Source: Agrostemma githago
Taxonomy: Eukaryota; Streptophyta; Magnoliopsida; Caryophyllales; Caryophyllaceae
Assembly (NCBI GenBank): GCA_958450325.1
Contig: OY288247.1
Coordinates: 16,110,429 to 16,174,428, forward strand
DNA: 64,000 bases
Reading direction: 5' to 3'
The notes beneath the pieces were generated by a model. That model did not search any database, was not told where the DNA came from, and was given only the letters and a program-made list of their open reading frames with translations. The translations under genes were made by a program, and so were the position numbers. Below, piece after piece: positions 54,155-64,000 of the stretch. Position 1 is the stretch's first letter, and every line of letters starts with the position of its first letter.

Positions 54155-55219
54155 GTTCACCCACTTCCTTTCTTTTTAATATACTTACAGAATTCCCCCT
54201 TCCCTTATCATCGTTTCCTAAATCATAGATTCTTTCTGATAAAGAGACAGGTGACGTTTGATTAATCGAAATCATGTATAAGAGTGTTATATTTGAAAAT
54301 GTTGACACTTATTTGCGGCAGGTGACCCATAGGAATGACCCCAAGGAGGATGCAGAAATTGTAAAAGAAATACAAAGTAAGAAATAAGATTGGTGCTTAG
54401 ACTGAATTGTGAGTGGATGCTAACCGAAAGTGGACCTATGAAAAAGGCAATTGAATTTTCCTCTCTGGATGCTAACTGTATCAAATAATGTAAAGGTTAT
54501 TTTTTTGGTTTGAGGTTATTTAGTTACATCTGATTACATCAGAACTTAGTATCTATGTATGTATGGAGTATACATTATTATACATTAAGGTAACTAATCT
54601 AGCATTAATTGCATTATTAATGTACAACTATTTGTATGTATGTATGTAGCGTACATACATCGTCTCCAATGTTGTCACCAGAATTAGTGTGGTTGTGATA
54701 ATGCCACTGATTCTTATCCAAGAGACCAAAATTCATACATATTTTCTTCACTAAATTCAACGACGTAGCAAGTTCGACCATATCCAAACCAGGGTTATTT
54801 CGTCTGAGACAAGGTATATTTCCAACGATAATGCTCGCAAATAAGTCCTCAACCAGTACAGTGTCAAAAGGATATATGCCTAAGAAACACTAAAGTAGTA
54901 AGATTATCATTTTGTTAAAACTCCCAAATAAATGTGTTTCTCGATTATTGTAATTGAGGTAATAACGGATAATTATGTAACATGTAATAAACTTACTAAA
55001 TACATATTTAACTAATAAATTAAAACACATAATTACCTAATTTAACACTTAATCAACCTATTAAATTACGTAATGAACTAATTAAACACGAAATTAACTA
55101 TTTTAATGTGATTACCTAATTTTCTTTTTCAATTCACATTTCCGCAAAATTCGTGATTAATATATCTAGACATGTTTTTATAGCACAATTTAGGTGAATA
55201 ACACAATTTTTGTAGAGGG
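54155..55219. other. AT-rich DNA after the RPL23 remnant, no gene recognised
   Basis: Includes short repeats of TGTATGTATG around 54555-54655. Weak similarity to a further RPL23 exon near 54310-54360 is too poor to annotate. Confidence 0.4.
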
Positions 55220-55327
55220 TCTCATGTGAGTCGATCTTACAATAATTATATTGTGAGATCGTCTCACATGAGAATTTGTACAATTTTTGAAGGAACCACC
55301 GCGCAATTTGCGCGGGGTTAAAACTAG
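55220..55327 (+). mobile_element. Helitron-like 3' terminus
   Basis: The hairpin CCGCGCAATTTGCGCGG (55299-55315) is followed by GGTTAAAACTAG and then T. A GC hairpin about 10 bases before a terminal CTAG, inserted before T, is the Helitron 3'-end pattern. A 54-bp imperfect palindrome (TCTCATGTGAGTC ... GTCTCACATGAGA) lies at 55220-55273. The 5' end is not identified. Confidence 0.5.
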
Positions 55328-55560
55328 TAGTTTTTCGATGTAGGATAATTTACTTAAGGTTTATAGTATTAAGAACTACGAATGATTGCTCTTATTTATA
55401 ATATAGAATTTCATAACCATATTATAGATTGTCGATGTGGATAATTTTACAACTGCATATGTACATCACATTTTTTTCGAACAAATAATATGAAATCTAT
55501 ACTCTAATGAAAGCATTTTCTACCACGAATATACTTATTTCATTTTTATAATTTTTTTTT
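55328..55560. repeat. Short stretch of the TCGATGTGGGATAAT repeat family
   Basis: TTTTTCGATGTAGGATAATT followed by ACTTAAGGTTTATAGT and CTCTTATTTATAATATAG matches the blocks at both window edges. It starts immediately after the Helitron-like CTAG end. Confidence 0.6.
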
Positions 55561-55994
55561 ACGATAATTTTTTTAAAATGAACTTTAAAGGTTTTTTAGC
55601 TAAAAATTGTAAAACATCACATCCCTCTTCTACTAAAAGAATAGAGAGTCTAAAAAATTGGGACACGTGTCTGCCTCTCTTTCAATTTTTTTCCCGCCCT
55701 TTTCATCCACCCTCTCAATCTCATTTCCTTTCTCTTTTAAAATATATTGTAGTATCATTCCCTAATATAATGACTTATGAAAATAATGAGAATAATACTT
55801 ATGGATAGGATATACTGTCATTTCACGAATATACTCATTTATACTAAAGGAATATACCTAATACTCATATATACATTCAAATATTTATTTGAGTCAAATA
55901 ATAATATTATAATAATTATGTAAATCTTTGAATATAATATAACTTAGAGTAATTTGTTAACATTAAAATTTACCCTCCAAAAGTTTTAATTTCT
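55561..55994. other. AT-rich DNA left of Tat-E, with a Helitron-5'-like motif
   Basis: TCTTCTACTAAAAGAATAGA followed by an ACACGTGTC stretch (55627-55672) resembles plant Helitron 5' ends. A similar motif with ACGTGTCATC occurs at 62770-62820. No coding potential recognised. Confidence 0.35.
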
Positions 55995-56513
55995 TGTTCG
56001 GGATAAAAATTCGCATCTTCAAAATAACGACGTGGCGTATTGCGATTGGACGATTGTGAAAGACGACCCCCTACATTCAAGGAACTCCTGCTGAAAACTA
56101 GGAGCAGAATCTGGGGGACTAGGCAGCATAAACCCTAGAGGGAAAAGTCTTTAAAAGGGGAACGACACTTGAAGAGAAGGGAGGTCAACAGAACCCGAGC
56201 ATACCAACAACGAGCGAAATCACACAAATCAGCATAATACTCCATAGCTAATTATTACTATGCACGAATATTTGTACTTTCAATACTTTTTCCGTTCTTT
56301 TAGTCATAGTAGAATATTTGCGGGATTCCGATTCCCCCGCAGTTTTTCCCTCATTGGGTTTCCGCGTCACCAAAATCTCTCGTGTCATTTTCTCTTCATG
56401 TTCATCGTTCTTTATTCACGAATATCATCGCAACATCACTAATCCGTAGTTATAGACCGATCGCTTTAACCCGCTACCTAAAACGACAACCCGGTAGATT
56501 TTTTACCAAAACA
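55995..56513 (+). repeat. 5' LTR of Tat-E
   Basis: 519 bp, starts TGTTCGGGATAAAAATTC, ends TTTTTTACCAAAACA. A TATA-like TTTAAAAGGG is at 56151 with AAACCCTAG just upstream. Its last ~307 bp match 62297-62599 almost exactly. Confidence 0.88.
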
Positions 56514-56516
56514 AAT

Positions 56517-56534
56517 TGGCGCCCACCGTGGGGC
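56517..56534 (+). other. Primer-binding site of Tat-E (tRNA-Lys)
   Basis: TGGCGCCCACCGTGGGGC is complementary to the 3' end of plant tRNA-Lys(CUU), three bases after the LTR. Confidence 0.9.
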
Positions 56535-56585
56535 AAAGTGATCATTTCCTATAGCCAAATCTCACAATAAACAACTTGCATAGTC

Positions 56586-58260
56586 ATGTCCGGATCCAGC
56601 CAGAATCCCTCCAACAGCCAGGGAGCGTCAACTCAGCCTTCTGGAGGAGGGCCTCTCCCATCACTAACAGGGCCAGTTCTCACACCCCTCTTCCAAGTGA
56701 TTCCCACCAGCCCGACACCAAGACCTATGCCATTGATGTCTAAGTCCTTTCTGGCGCCTAAGGCGTCCGGAGCATTCGGTTCTTCAAGATCCAACAGGGA
56801 GAGAATTCCAGCCAGAGCCCCAGCCCAGGGAGGACCACCTGGAGATACTCCCAGAGGCACGACACCACCAGACCCAATGCAAAGCATGATCCAAGGAATC
56901 AACGCCCTGCGCCAGGTGGTGGAGACCCTGCAGCAGAACAACCAGGACCTCAGAGCCCAGATCTCAGCAGTGATCAAACCTCTAGCTGGAGAAAGCAAGC
57001 ATCCTTGGAGAGCCAGATACCAGCAGGAGATCCATCAAAACAATCCCCTCAGAACTAGTCACCAGACTGGAGCCCAGATTGGCACCACCCAGCGGAGTCA
57101 TCGAGCCTCAAGGACTAGGCTGTCTGTCCTACAACCGCGCACTCAACAGACAACAAACTGCAGGTAACCCTCTCTCTGATATCAAAGGCCAGGAAACTAA
57201 CTTGTTGTCTCTCGCAGGTACCCCTATCCTCTAGACACCAGGAAGGCAATCCGCAACTCAACCAGTAATAGTCACCCAATCTAGCGGCCAGTCCTCTGAA
57301 GGAGCATAGCCAGCAGCCATTCCCACCCAGCGGATGCCAGGATGTCAGCCAGAAGGTCTAAACAGCACGACGGTCTGAGTCAACAACTTGTATCCTGGAG
57401 GAGTCTGCACAGCAGGAGTCCCATTCCAGCAAGAAACAGGGTGGCAATTCAATCTAGGTCCACAATCAACGCAACACCGTGGTCTAACCTTCCTAACAAT
57501 CAGTACTCTGGAGGAGCATGGTCAGGAGGTTCACCCTTTGGCTTCTTACCACCTGTCTCTAACCCTCTTGCAGGAACATGTAACATAGTGGACCAGCAGT
57601 ACCAAGAACTGAGGGACTTGATCAACAAGATTCCAGGAGTGCCCGTCCCCTAGAAAGAGCAACAAGAGTTAGCTACGCAGACTCTCCTTTTACCGACGAC
57701 TTAGCCTGCGTTGTCATCCCCAAAGGATTCGTGCCCCCAGCCATGACGCTCTATGACGGTACCGCAGACCCGCTGGATCACATCAACTAATACAAGTAGA
57801 AGACGATTGTAGTGACCGCAGCAGGACCCATGAAGGAGGCATGCATGTGCAAGGGATTCGGCTCCACTTTGTCAGGAGCATCTTTGCAGTGGTTCGTTAG
57901 CCTGCCCAACCGGAGTATTGCTTCCTTTGTAGACCTAATTAATGCCTTCAACCAGCAGTTTGCCAGTAGCAGAAAACCAGAGAAGCAGACCAGCGATCTG
58001 TACCGGGTGGTGTAGAAGTTCGAAGAATCCACGCGTGATTTTCTTAACAGATTCAACAAAGAGAAGGTTGCAATCCCCCGATGTGACATAGCAACCGCTA
58101 TAGAGGCCTTCCGCCAAGGACTCCACCAGGATTCAGATCTGTACAAGGATCTCACCAAGTATTCGTGCACCGCATTTGAGGATGTGCATACAAAAGCTTT
58201 GGCAGCCATCAGGCTGGAGGAGGATTCAGGTCCCAGAAGAGCTACTTATGATCCAGCAGA
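56586..58260 (+). pseudogene. Tat-E gag
   Basis: Opens at MSGSSQNPSNSQGASTQPSG (56586) with a Pro/Gly/Ser-rich N-terminus and a short coiled segment (LRQVVETLQQNNQDLRAQIS). After frameshifts the capsid core is clear at 57700-58240: PKGFVPPAMTLYDGTADPLD, CKGFGSTLSGASLQWFVSLP, NAFNQQFASSRKPEKQTSDL and IPRCDIATAIEAFRQGL. Three stops in this core (near 57789, 57798 and 58013) are TAA or TAG where Gln codons are expected. The zinc-finger end and protease are deleted at about 58260. Confidence 0.88.
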
Positions 58261-58262
58261 GC

Positions 58263-60490
58263 TACTTATGAACCTGGAGAACCCCTCTTCCTGTATTTAT
58301 CCGTGACTAAGGTAGCAGTCAGCGCGGCGCTTGTTCAAGAACATCAAGGAACACAACATTCAGTATACTACATCAGCAAGTCTCTGCTTCCTGCAGAGAC
58401 TAGGTAGACATCACTTGAGAAACTCATACTTGCACTTGTTACGGCATTTTATAAACTGCGACCTTATTTTGAGTCACACACAATTTCTATTATAACAAAC
58501 TATCCACTAAAAACTATTATGAGAAAACCTGAGTTGTCAGGAAGGATGGCGAAGTTGTCCATGCATCTAAGTGTTTTCGACTTAAAGTTCTTCTCCCGAA
58601 CAGCAATAAAATCTCAGGTGCCAGCAGATTTTGTATCCGACTTCAGCCCAACGCTCCAATCCCAGGCGGAGGGAGACATTCTCATCCTGGAGGAGGACAA
58701 AGGAGAACGTGTATGGAAATTAAATGTAGATGATGCCTCCAACATGAGGGGGTCTGGGGCAGGGTTGGTCCTCAGATCACCCTAGGGAGACCTCATCGTC
58801 CAGGCAGCACGATGCGAATTTCGAACAACAAATAATGAATTTGAGTATGAAGCCCTGATCCTAGGCCTCCAGCTACCCCTGGATCTTAAGATAGGCACCT
58901 GTAAGTATGCAGCGAGTCCCAGCTCATAGTCAACCATGTGAATAACTCTTATGCAGCAAAAGATTCCAAGATGTTAGCTTATCTGGAGGTAGCAAAAGAC
59001 TTAACCCTCAAATTCGTGACTTTTACAATTAAGCGAGTTCCCCGAGACCAGAATGCAAAAGAAGACGCCCTAGCCACCCTAGGGGAAACATTCAAACCTG
59101 GAGCAATCTCTACCATACCCATCGTCCACGTCCTGGAGCCAGTAATCCATAAGGATACCCAGAAACAAGAAGCATCTGAAGGAGGCAAAAATCGTACCCA
59201 GTGGCTGCAAGAGGCAGGGATACTAAGCTCCACAGCCAACCAGGGAGGGACCCCTGACTGGAGGAAGCCCTACCAGGATTGGCTACAAAATAACGTGTTG
59301 CCAGCAGACAAGAAAGAAATCAGAAGCTTCAAAATGAGGGCATCCAGATTCACTCTCATTGATGGCATCCTATTCAGAAAGTCACTTGCTGGACCATACT
59401 TAAGGTGTCTGGGTCAGAAGGAGGCACAAGCTATTTTGCATGACCTCCACAATGGTGAATGTGGAAATCATGCAGGGGGCAGGAGCTTGTCTAACAAGGC
59501 ACTTCGCTGAGGCTAATTCTAGCCAACAATACGCAAAGATGCTATGGAACATGTCAAGAAGTGTGATGAATGCTAGAAGCACGCACCAGTCAACCATCAG
59601 CCTGCAGATTCACTACACCTACCAATTCGCCATGGCCCTTTATGAAGTGGGGGATGGACATTGTTGGCAAGTTACCCAGAGCTCCAGGAAACAAGGTATT
59701 TATGCTGGCCATGACGGATTACTTCTCTAAGTGGATAGAAGCAGAAGCATTCCCACAGGTAATCGAGAAGCAAGTTATATCCTTCATCAAGCGCAACATT
59801 ATCTATAGATTCGGTATTCCCTTAGAAATAATATGTGACAACGGGTCCCAGTTTATCGGTAACAAGATGGAGGCCTTTTGCGCCAGATGGAATATCACAT
59901 TGAGCAAGTCTACCCCCAGAAACCCTCAGTCTAATGGTCGAGCGGAGTCTAGCAACAAAATCGTGATGGACAACCGGAAAAGAAGACTGTAAGAGGTCGG
60001 GGGCAGATGGGAAGAAGAACTCCCCCTGGTGCTATGGTCTGACAGGACTACGCCCAAAGTGGCTACAGGACAAACACCATCTAGTTAAGTGTTGGTGCTG
60101 GAGTCGTCATTTCTTCAAAAGTCAGAGTCCCCACTCACAGATATGGCTGCATAACAGAAGACGAAAATCAGGTGGAGATGACAGGCAACCTAGATACCAT
60201 AGATGAACTCAGAACTAATGTTCAAATCAGAATGGCCTCCTACAGACAAACGGTGGCCAGAAGTTACAACAAGAATGTCAAGATCAGACCCTGCAGAAGG
60301 GAGACTTGGTCCTTAGGAAAGTCTTCCAGAACACTAAAAACCAGCAAGCAGGAAAGTTTGCCTACAACTGGGAAGGACCATATCAGATGGAGAAGTCAAT
60401 CGAAAATTGAGCCTACCGACTCATGACAATGGAAGGCCAGATCATCCATAAGCCTTGGAATATCATACACCTAAAGAAATACTTCTTCTA
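58263..60490 (+). pseudogene. Tat-E pol remnant: RNase H, second RNase H-like domain, integrase
   Basis: Begins at FLYLSVTKVAVSAALVQEHQ (RNase H start) and continues with MRKPELSGRMAKLSMHLSVF. The second RNase H-like domain starts WKLNVDDASNMRGSGAGLVL and includes FTIKRVPRDQNAKEDALA. Integrase shows HNGECGNHAGGRSLSNKALR, the core GMDIVGKLPRAPGNKVFMLA with DYFSKWIEAEAF, ICDNGSQFIGNK, and NGRAESSNKIV. All three catalytic acidic residues of integrase are visible, but stops and frameshifts separate the parts. The RT core is absent. Confidence 0.9.
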
Positions 60491-61205
60491 GATGGCCAGC
60501 GTCGCCAGAAACAAGGCATCTATTCCACCAGATGTACCTCCACCAAAACCCAGGTTTAACTTTATCAGACGCTTTCCAATACACATTTACCTTTTTGTTT
60601 CTTTGAATACGTAAAGTTCAATCATTATTATCTTTTGAGTAATTTACCCGTTTTAAAAAAAACATATTAATTTTCAAGGTAGCCTTTGAACAAACACATA
60701 CAAAAAAAATTATTACAAAGGATTGATAAATAATTTGGTGGAGTACATATTTTTCTACAGGAAACGTGAGTCTGTGACTAAGTACCTACAACCGGGACAT
60801 TACAGTCTCCCGCGCTACTTAGCACCCATGCAAAGCGTGGCTCCTCTGACAGAGTGGGTGAACTAAATCCCAAGGCCACCATTTTAATAAGGTCGACCAT
60901 ACAACACAAGGCATGCATAACATACAGTCGCACATCGAAAAAATGACATTACGAAAGCTACTTCGATTTCACACAACGAAAGTTAAGGCACGGAGTGCCA
61001 CAAAAGGCTAACACACTTTGCTCCCCTGAGCAAAGACAAAGGTACTACAGAAAAAGTCTTACAGAAGTTCACACCACGCAGGGTTCACAAGCCAAAAACA
61101 GAGTACAACAAAAGAGGAGTAGCATCACTCCAGCAGAACTTGGTCCACAGCCTGGACATTCTCCTCTGGTGGAGGTGGAACTGTAGCAGATCCTTCTGCA
61201 GGAAC
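60491..61205. other. Tat-E spacer between integrase and antisense ORF
   Basis: Non-coding; contains TTCTCCTCTGGTGGAGGTG-type and other degenerate stretches. A T/A-rich portion at 60600-60720 may hold signals for ends of the two convergent transcripts. No gene recognised. Confidence 0.4.
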
Positions 61206-62240
61206 CTAGGTCTCTAGATAATTAAGATGGACAGCAGTGGAACCTCTCCCAGGATCATCAGCGGCATCTTCCTGGTACACACCCTCTTGCCTATCAGCCT
61301 CCTGGTCAGCAATGGAAGAATCAACGGACTCCTCCAGATCCTCCGCCTCCACGTCAGAGAGAGCATCCAGGTTAGGCGCCACAGGAAATTTCTCATCCAG
61401 TCGCTTCTTCTCTACAATCAGGTCCCAATCTTTGTGCTTCTCCGCCAGATATTCCTTGATCATCTCAATCCTGGTATACTGGTCCGACCAAGCAAGAGCA
61501 TCCCTTAGAGTCTTCTTCAGCTCAGCATACTTCCCTAACAGAGAAGAATTGGCATCCAGGGCCTGGGCAAGCTCATTCCTTGCCTCCACCAGATCTGCAC
61601 TAAGCTTTTGTCTTTTGCCAGATTCCTCCGCCAACAATCCGCGAACCAAGTCCAACTCCTTCAGAGAACTTTTTTCTAGCACAAACCTGGGACCAAGAAT
61701 TAACATCTGGTCCAGAAGAGTCATGTCCTCTACAGACTTGGACGTACCGAAGCCTTCAGAAAATTTAAGCATCACTCCAGCTGGAACGTCATCAACGGAT
61801 TTGGGGGTAGAATAAGAGTGAGACTCAGAAAGATCTACCACTGGGGGATTTTTGCAGGTGTAATTTCTGAGCGAGGGGATGGGTTACGCCTTCTTCTAGA
61901 ACCAACATGGCCAGCAGAAGCAGAACCAACTTTCCTCTTGGAGGCCACCCTAGTAGCAACGGCCCGCTCTCTAGCAACCACAACTTGCTCTAGGGTCACA
62001 CGAGGCTTAGCGGATCCTGAAGAAGGAGACAAGCAAAAATAAGTACCATGGAAATCCGAGGTCAGGCAAACTTAGCCTAGCATGGACGTATCTTACCCGA
62101 AGACATGTTCTCACTAGACTCTTCTTTTTCTTCTTTTGGGGAGGAAAGGAAGGATCACCTATGGAAAGATAGAGCAAATTGCGAAACGCCCTATGCTCCG
62201 GGTCTAGGCCGAATAGTCGGGTCAAAGAATCAATCGTCAC
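61206..62240 (-). pseudogene. Antisense coiled-coil ORF of Tat-E, with an intron
   Basis: On the minus strand a frame with GLDPEHRAFRNLLYLSIGD and an acidic KEEKEESSENMSSG reaches a GTAAGAT donor near 62097. An intron of about 82 bp ends at TCTCCTTCTTCAG near 62016. The next exon starts SAKPRVTLEQVVVARERA. After a one-base shift near 61841 a 211-residue frame follows, with a long coiled coil (LDLVRGLLAEESGKRQKLSA, NELAQALDANSSLLGKYAEL) and an acidic C-terminus. It resembles the C-terminal region of the putative gypsy-type transposase/antisense ORFs known from Tat elements; the N-terminal domain is deleted. Confidence 0.65.
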
Positions 62241-62296
62241 GGAAACCGTCTACAGTCCAAGCAAACGAAAATTTCCGCCTAAGGCGAACTTACACC

Positions 62297-62599
62297 GAGC
62301 GAAATCACAAAAATCGGCATAATACTCCATAGCTAATTATTACTAAGCACGAATATTTGTACTTTCGATACTTTTTCCGTTCTTTTAGTCATAGTAGAAT
62401 ATTGGCGGGATTCCGATTCCCCCCGCGATTTTTCCCACATTGGGTTTCCGCGTCACCAAAATCTCTCGTGTCATTTTCTCTTCATTTTCATCGTTCTTTA
62501 TTCACGAATATCGTCGCAACATCACTAATCCGTAATTATAGACCGGTCGCTTTAACCCGCTACCTAAAACAACAACCCGGTAGATTTTTTACCAAAACA
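62297..62599 (+). repeat. 3' LTR of Tat-E, 5' end deleted
   Basis: Matches 56207-56513 with few differences from GAGCGAAATCAC onward and ends TTTTTTACCAAAACA. The first ~210 bp, the polypurine tract and the antisense ORF N-terminus are missing. Confidence 0.87.
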
Positions 62600-62850
62600 T
62601 TTCTCAATTTAAAAAACAAATAATTTAGGCTAGAAATAATAATTTAACTCATATATATTTATAAAATTCTCATCGTACCAATTATTTTTTTTGATGAATT
62701 ATAAAAATTGAAAAGTACTTTTAAAAAAATTGCAAATATTTTGATATTATTTGATTTAGTTTAAGCCGCTTATACTAAGAGAATAAGAAAAACTAGAATT
62801 GCGCTTACGTGTCATCACGAGAATGAAAGTTTTTTCGAAAAAAAAATATA
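62600..62850. other. AT-rich DNA right of Tat-E
   Basis: No gene recognised; contains the second Helitron-5'-like motif near 62770-62820. Confidence 0.4.
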
Positions 62851-62942
62851 CTCCCTCCGATTTTTATTTATCTTCCCCTTTGATTAAATTATACCTCACA
62901 TATATTAAACAAAGGGGAAGATTATTAAAAAATTGGAGGGAG
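62851..62942. mobile_element. Stowaway-like MITE
   Basis: 92 bp from CTCCCTCCGATTTTTATT to AATTGGAGGGAG, flanked by TA on both sides. The CTCCCTCCG terminal inverted repeat and TA duplication are those of Stowaway MITEs, moved by Tc1/mariner-type transposases. The interior also pairs (CTTCCCCTTTG with CAAAGGGGAAG), so the whole element can fold into a hairpin. Confidence 0.88.
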
Positions 62943-63005
62943 TATTATACAATTTTTTTGTATATTACAAAATAAATGGGTTATAATATCACCAAATAGT
63001 ATATA

Positions 63006-63033
63006 CTAGATTAAAGCTCGTGCGCTGCACGGG
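63006..63033 (-). mobile_element. Helitron-like 3' terminus on the minus strand
   Basis: Minus-strand hairpin CCCGTGCAGCGCACGAG (63033-63017), then CTTTAATCTAG and T. The body would lie to the right. No 5' end is seen within the window. Confidence 0.45.
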
Positions 63034-63059
63034 TTAGTTGGCTTAATTACATTGATGAT

Positions 63060-64000
63060 GTACATTCGTTAAATAAGAAACTTAATCAAACTATGTCATT
63101 CCAATAAATAAGATGATCACATGATATTAGTAATCAAACTTAATTTCAACTGAATTTATAGTCTTAAGAACTTATTTTAAAACTCAAAATAACACATGAT
63201 TGCTCTTATTTATAATATAAAATTTCATCACCTTATTATAAATTTTTGATGTGGAAATAATTTTACGTTTGTAGTCTTATTAAGAGATTTTTTAGATTAG
63301 TCTTATTTATAATATAAGATTCTATCGCCTCATCATAATTTTTCGATGTAGGATAATTTACTCAAGGTTTACAGTCTTAACATCTGCTTTTAAGACCCAA
63401 AAAAACGCACGATTACTCTTATTTATAATATAGAATCATTGCCTTATTTTAATATTTTCGATATGGGATAATTTTAGGTTTGTAGTCTTTTTAAAAGCTT
63501 TTTAAAACTCAAAAGATTGTTGGTTGATATTTAAAATCGAAAAATGACTCATTTATGATATAGAATTTCATCACCTCATCATAATTTTTCGATCTGGTCT
63601 AATTTATTTAATTAAAGTCTATAGTTTTAAGAACTATTTTTAAGACTTAAAAGAGTTTGTTTTTATATCTAAGTTAAAAGTACAAACGATTACTCTTTAT
63701 TTATATAATCGAATTTGATCATCTTATTATATATTTTGGATGAATGATTACCGTTATTTATATAATACAAAAAATTCACCTTATTATATTTTTTCGATGT
63801 GGGATAATTTTACTTAAATTTATTTAAGTTGAGATATAGTCTAATTAAGAACTTTTATTTATAGACGAATGATTACACTTATTTATAATATATAGAATTT
63901 CATAAAATCATCTTAATTTTTCGATGTGGGATAATACTTTAACTATATAGTATTAGTCTTAGGAAGTTCTTTTTAGTCTCAAAAGATTGTTGGTTAATAT
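63060..64000. repeat. Right block of the TCGATGTGGGATAAT repeat family
   Basis: At least six degenerate units, recognised by CTTATTTATAATATA, CATCATAATTTTTCGATGTG and GGATAATTTTAC. Many also carry TTTTAAGACTTAAAAGA or AAAAGATTGTTGGTTGATAT. The part at 63480-63940 is collinear with 1505-1960. It continues past the window end. Confidence 0.65.

Larger units (their letters stand above)
55995..62599 (+). mobile_element. Tat-E: partly deleted Tat-type retrotransposon with antisense ORF
   Basis: Flanking TTTCT at 55990-55994 and 62600-62604. Order: 5' LTR, tRNA-Lys PBS, gag, a deletion that removes gag C-terminus, protease and RT core, then RNase H, second RNase H-like domain, integrase, a non-coding spacer, an antisense ORF and a 3' LTR lacking its first ~210 bp. 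It belongs to a different Tat subgroup from Tat-A and Tat-B, with another primer, a short LTR and a different antisense protein. Confidence 0.92.

Noticed and set aside
56517..56534. tRNA gene at the tRNA-like sequences
   Set aside because: Only the 18-base complement of a tRNA 3' end is present; these are primer-binding sites.

Overview
The window is plant nuclear DNA from an AT-rich, retrotransposon-dense, probably pericentromeric or other heterochromatic region of a large eudicot genome. Evidence: Ty3/gypsy elements of the Tat (Ogre/Retand-like) and Athila types, one Ty1/copia remnant, primer-binding sites matching plant tRNA-Arg, tRNA-Lys, tRNA-Asp and initiator tRNA-Met, a Stowaway-like MITE, Helitron-like ends, and a broken gene for ribosomal protein L23 (uL14). 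The abundance of Tat and Athila elements would suit a Caryophyllales genome such as Silene, but that is a guess. No intact host gene was found.

Layout. 1-2033: AT-rich DNA with a repeat block. 2034-4052: truncated copia element (Copia-F). 4105-10425: solo Tat LTR (S1), itself carrying a second solo LTR (S2, 4134-6307) and a terminal-inverted-repeat element (7028-8873). 10426-13240: short repeats in both orientations. 13441-18152: a small MITE, a microsatellite and a foldback element (16215-17308). 18153-18274 and 53934-54154: the two halves of the RPL23 pseudogene, separated by a 35.7-kb nest. 54155-64000: Helitron-like ends, a partly deleted Tat element (Tat-E, 55995-62599), a Stowaway-like MITE, and a repeat block matching the one at the left edge.

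The nest can be ordered from target-site duplications. Tat-A (18275-53933, minus strand, TSD ACAAG) entered an RPL23 exon. Tat-B (26388-37917, TSD GGCTC) then entered the Tat-A reverse transcriptase. Solo LTR D (40968-42533, TSD CCGGA) entered Tat-A gag. The Athila-type element Ath-C (45644-53566) entered the Tat-A 5' LTR and later lost its own 3' LTR. Every gag-pol is disabled. Tat-A and Tat-E each carry an extra antisense ORF between pol and the 3' LTR. In Tat-A this is a mini-gene for a plant mobile domain protein with its own TATA box, one intron and an AATAAA signal.

The most unusual signal is regulatory. Three unrelated LTR types (Tat, Athila Ath-C and solo LTR D) carry pairs or short arrays of perfect palindromes with a CGATCG-like core, 20-23 bp apart and mostly exactly 20 or 21 bp. 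In each type a set lies upstream of the TATA box. The same paired palindromes also sit inside the intron of the antisense plant-mobile-domain gene. I read this as a convergent or exchanged promoter module for a dimeric DNA-binding factor; that reading is inference.
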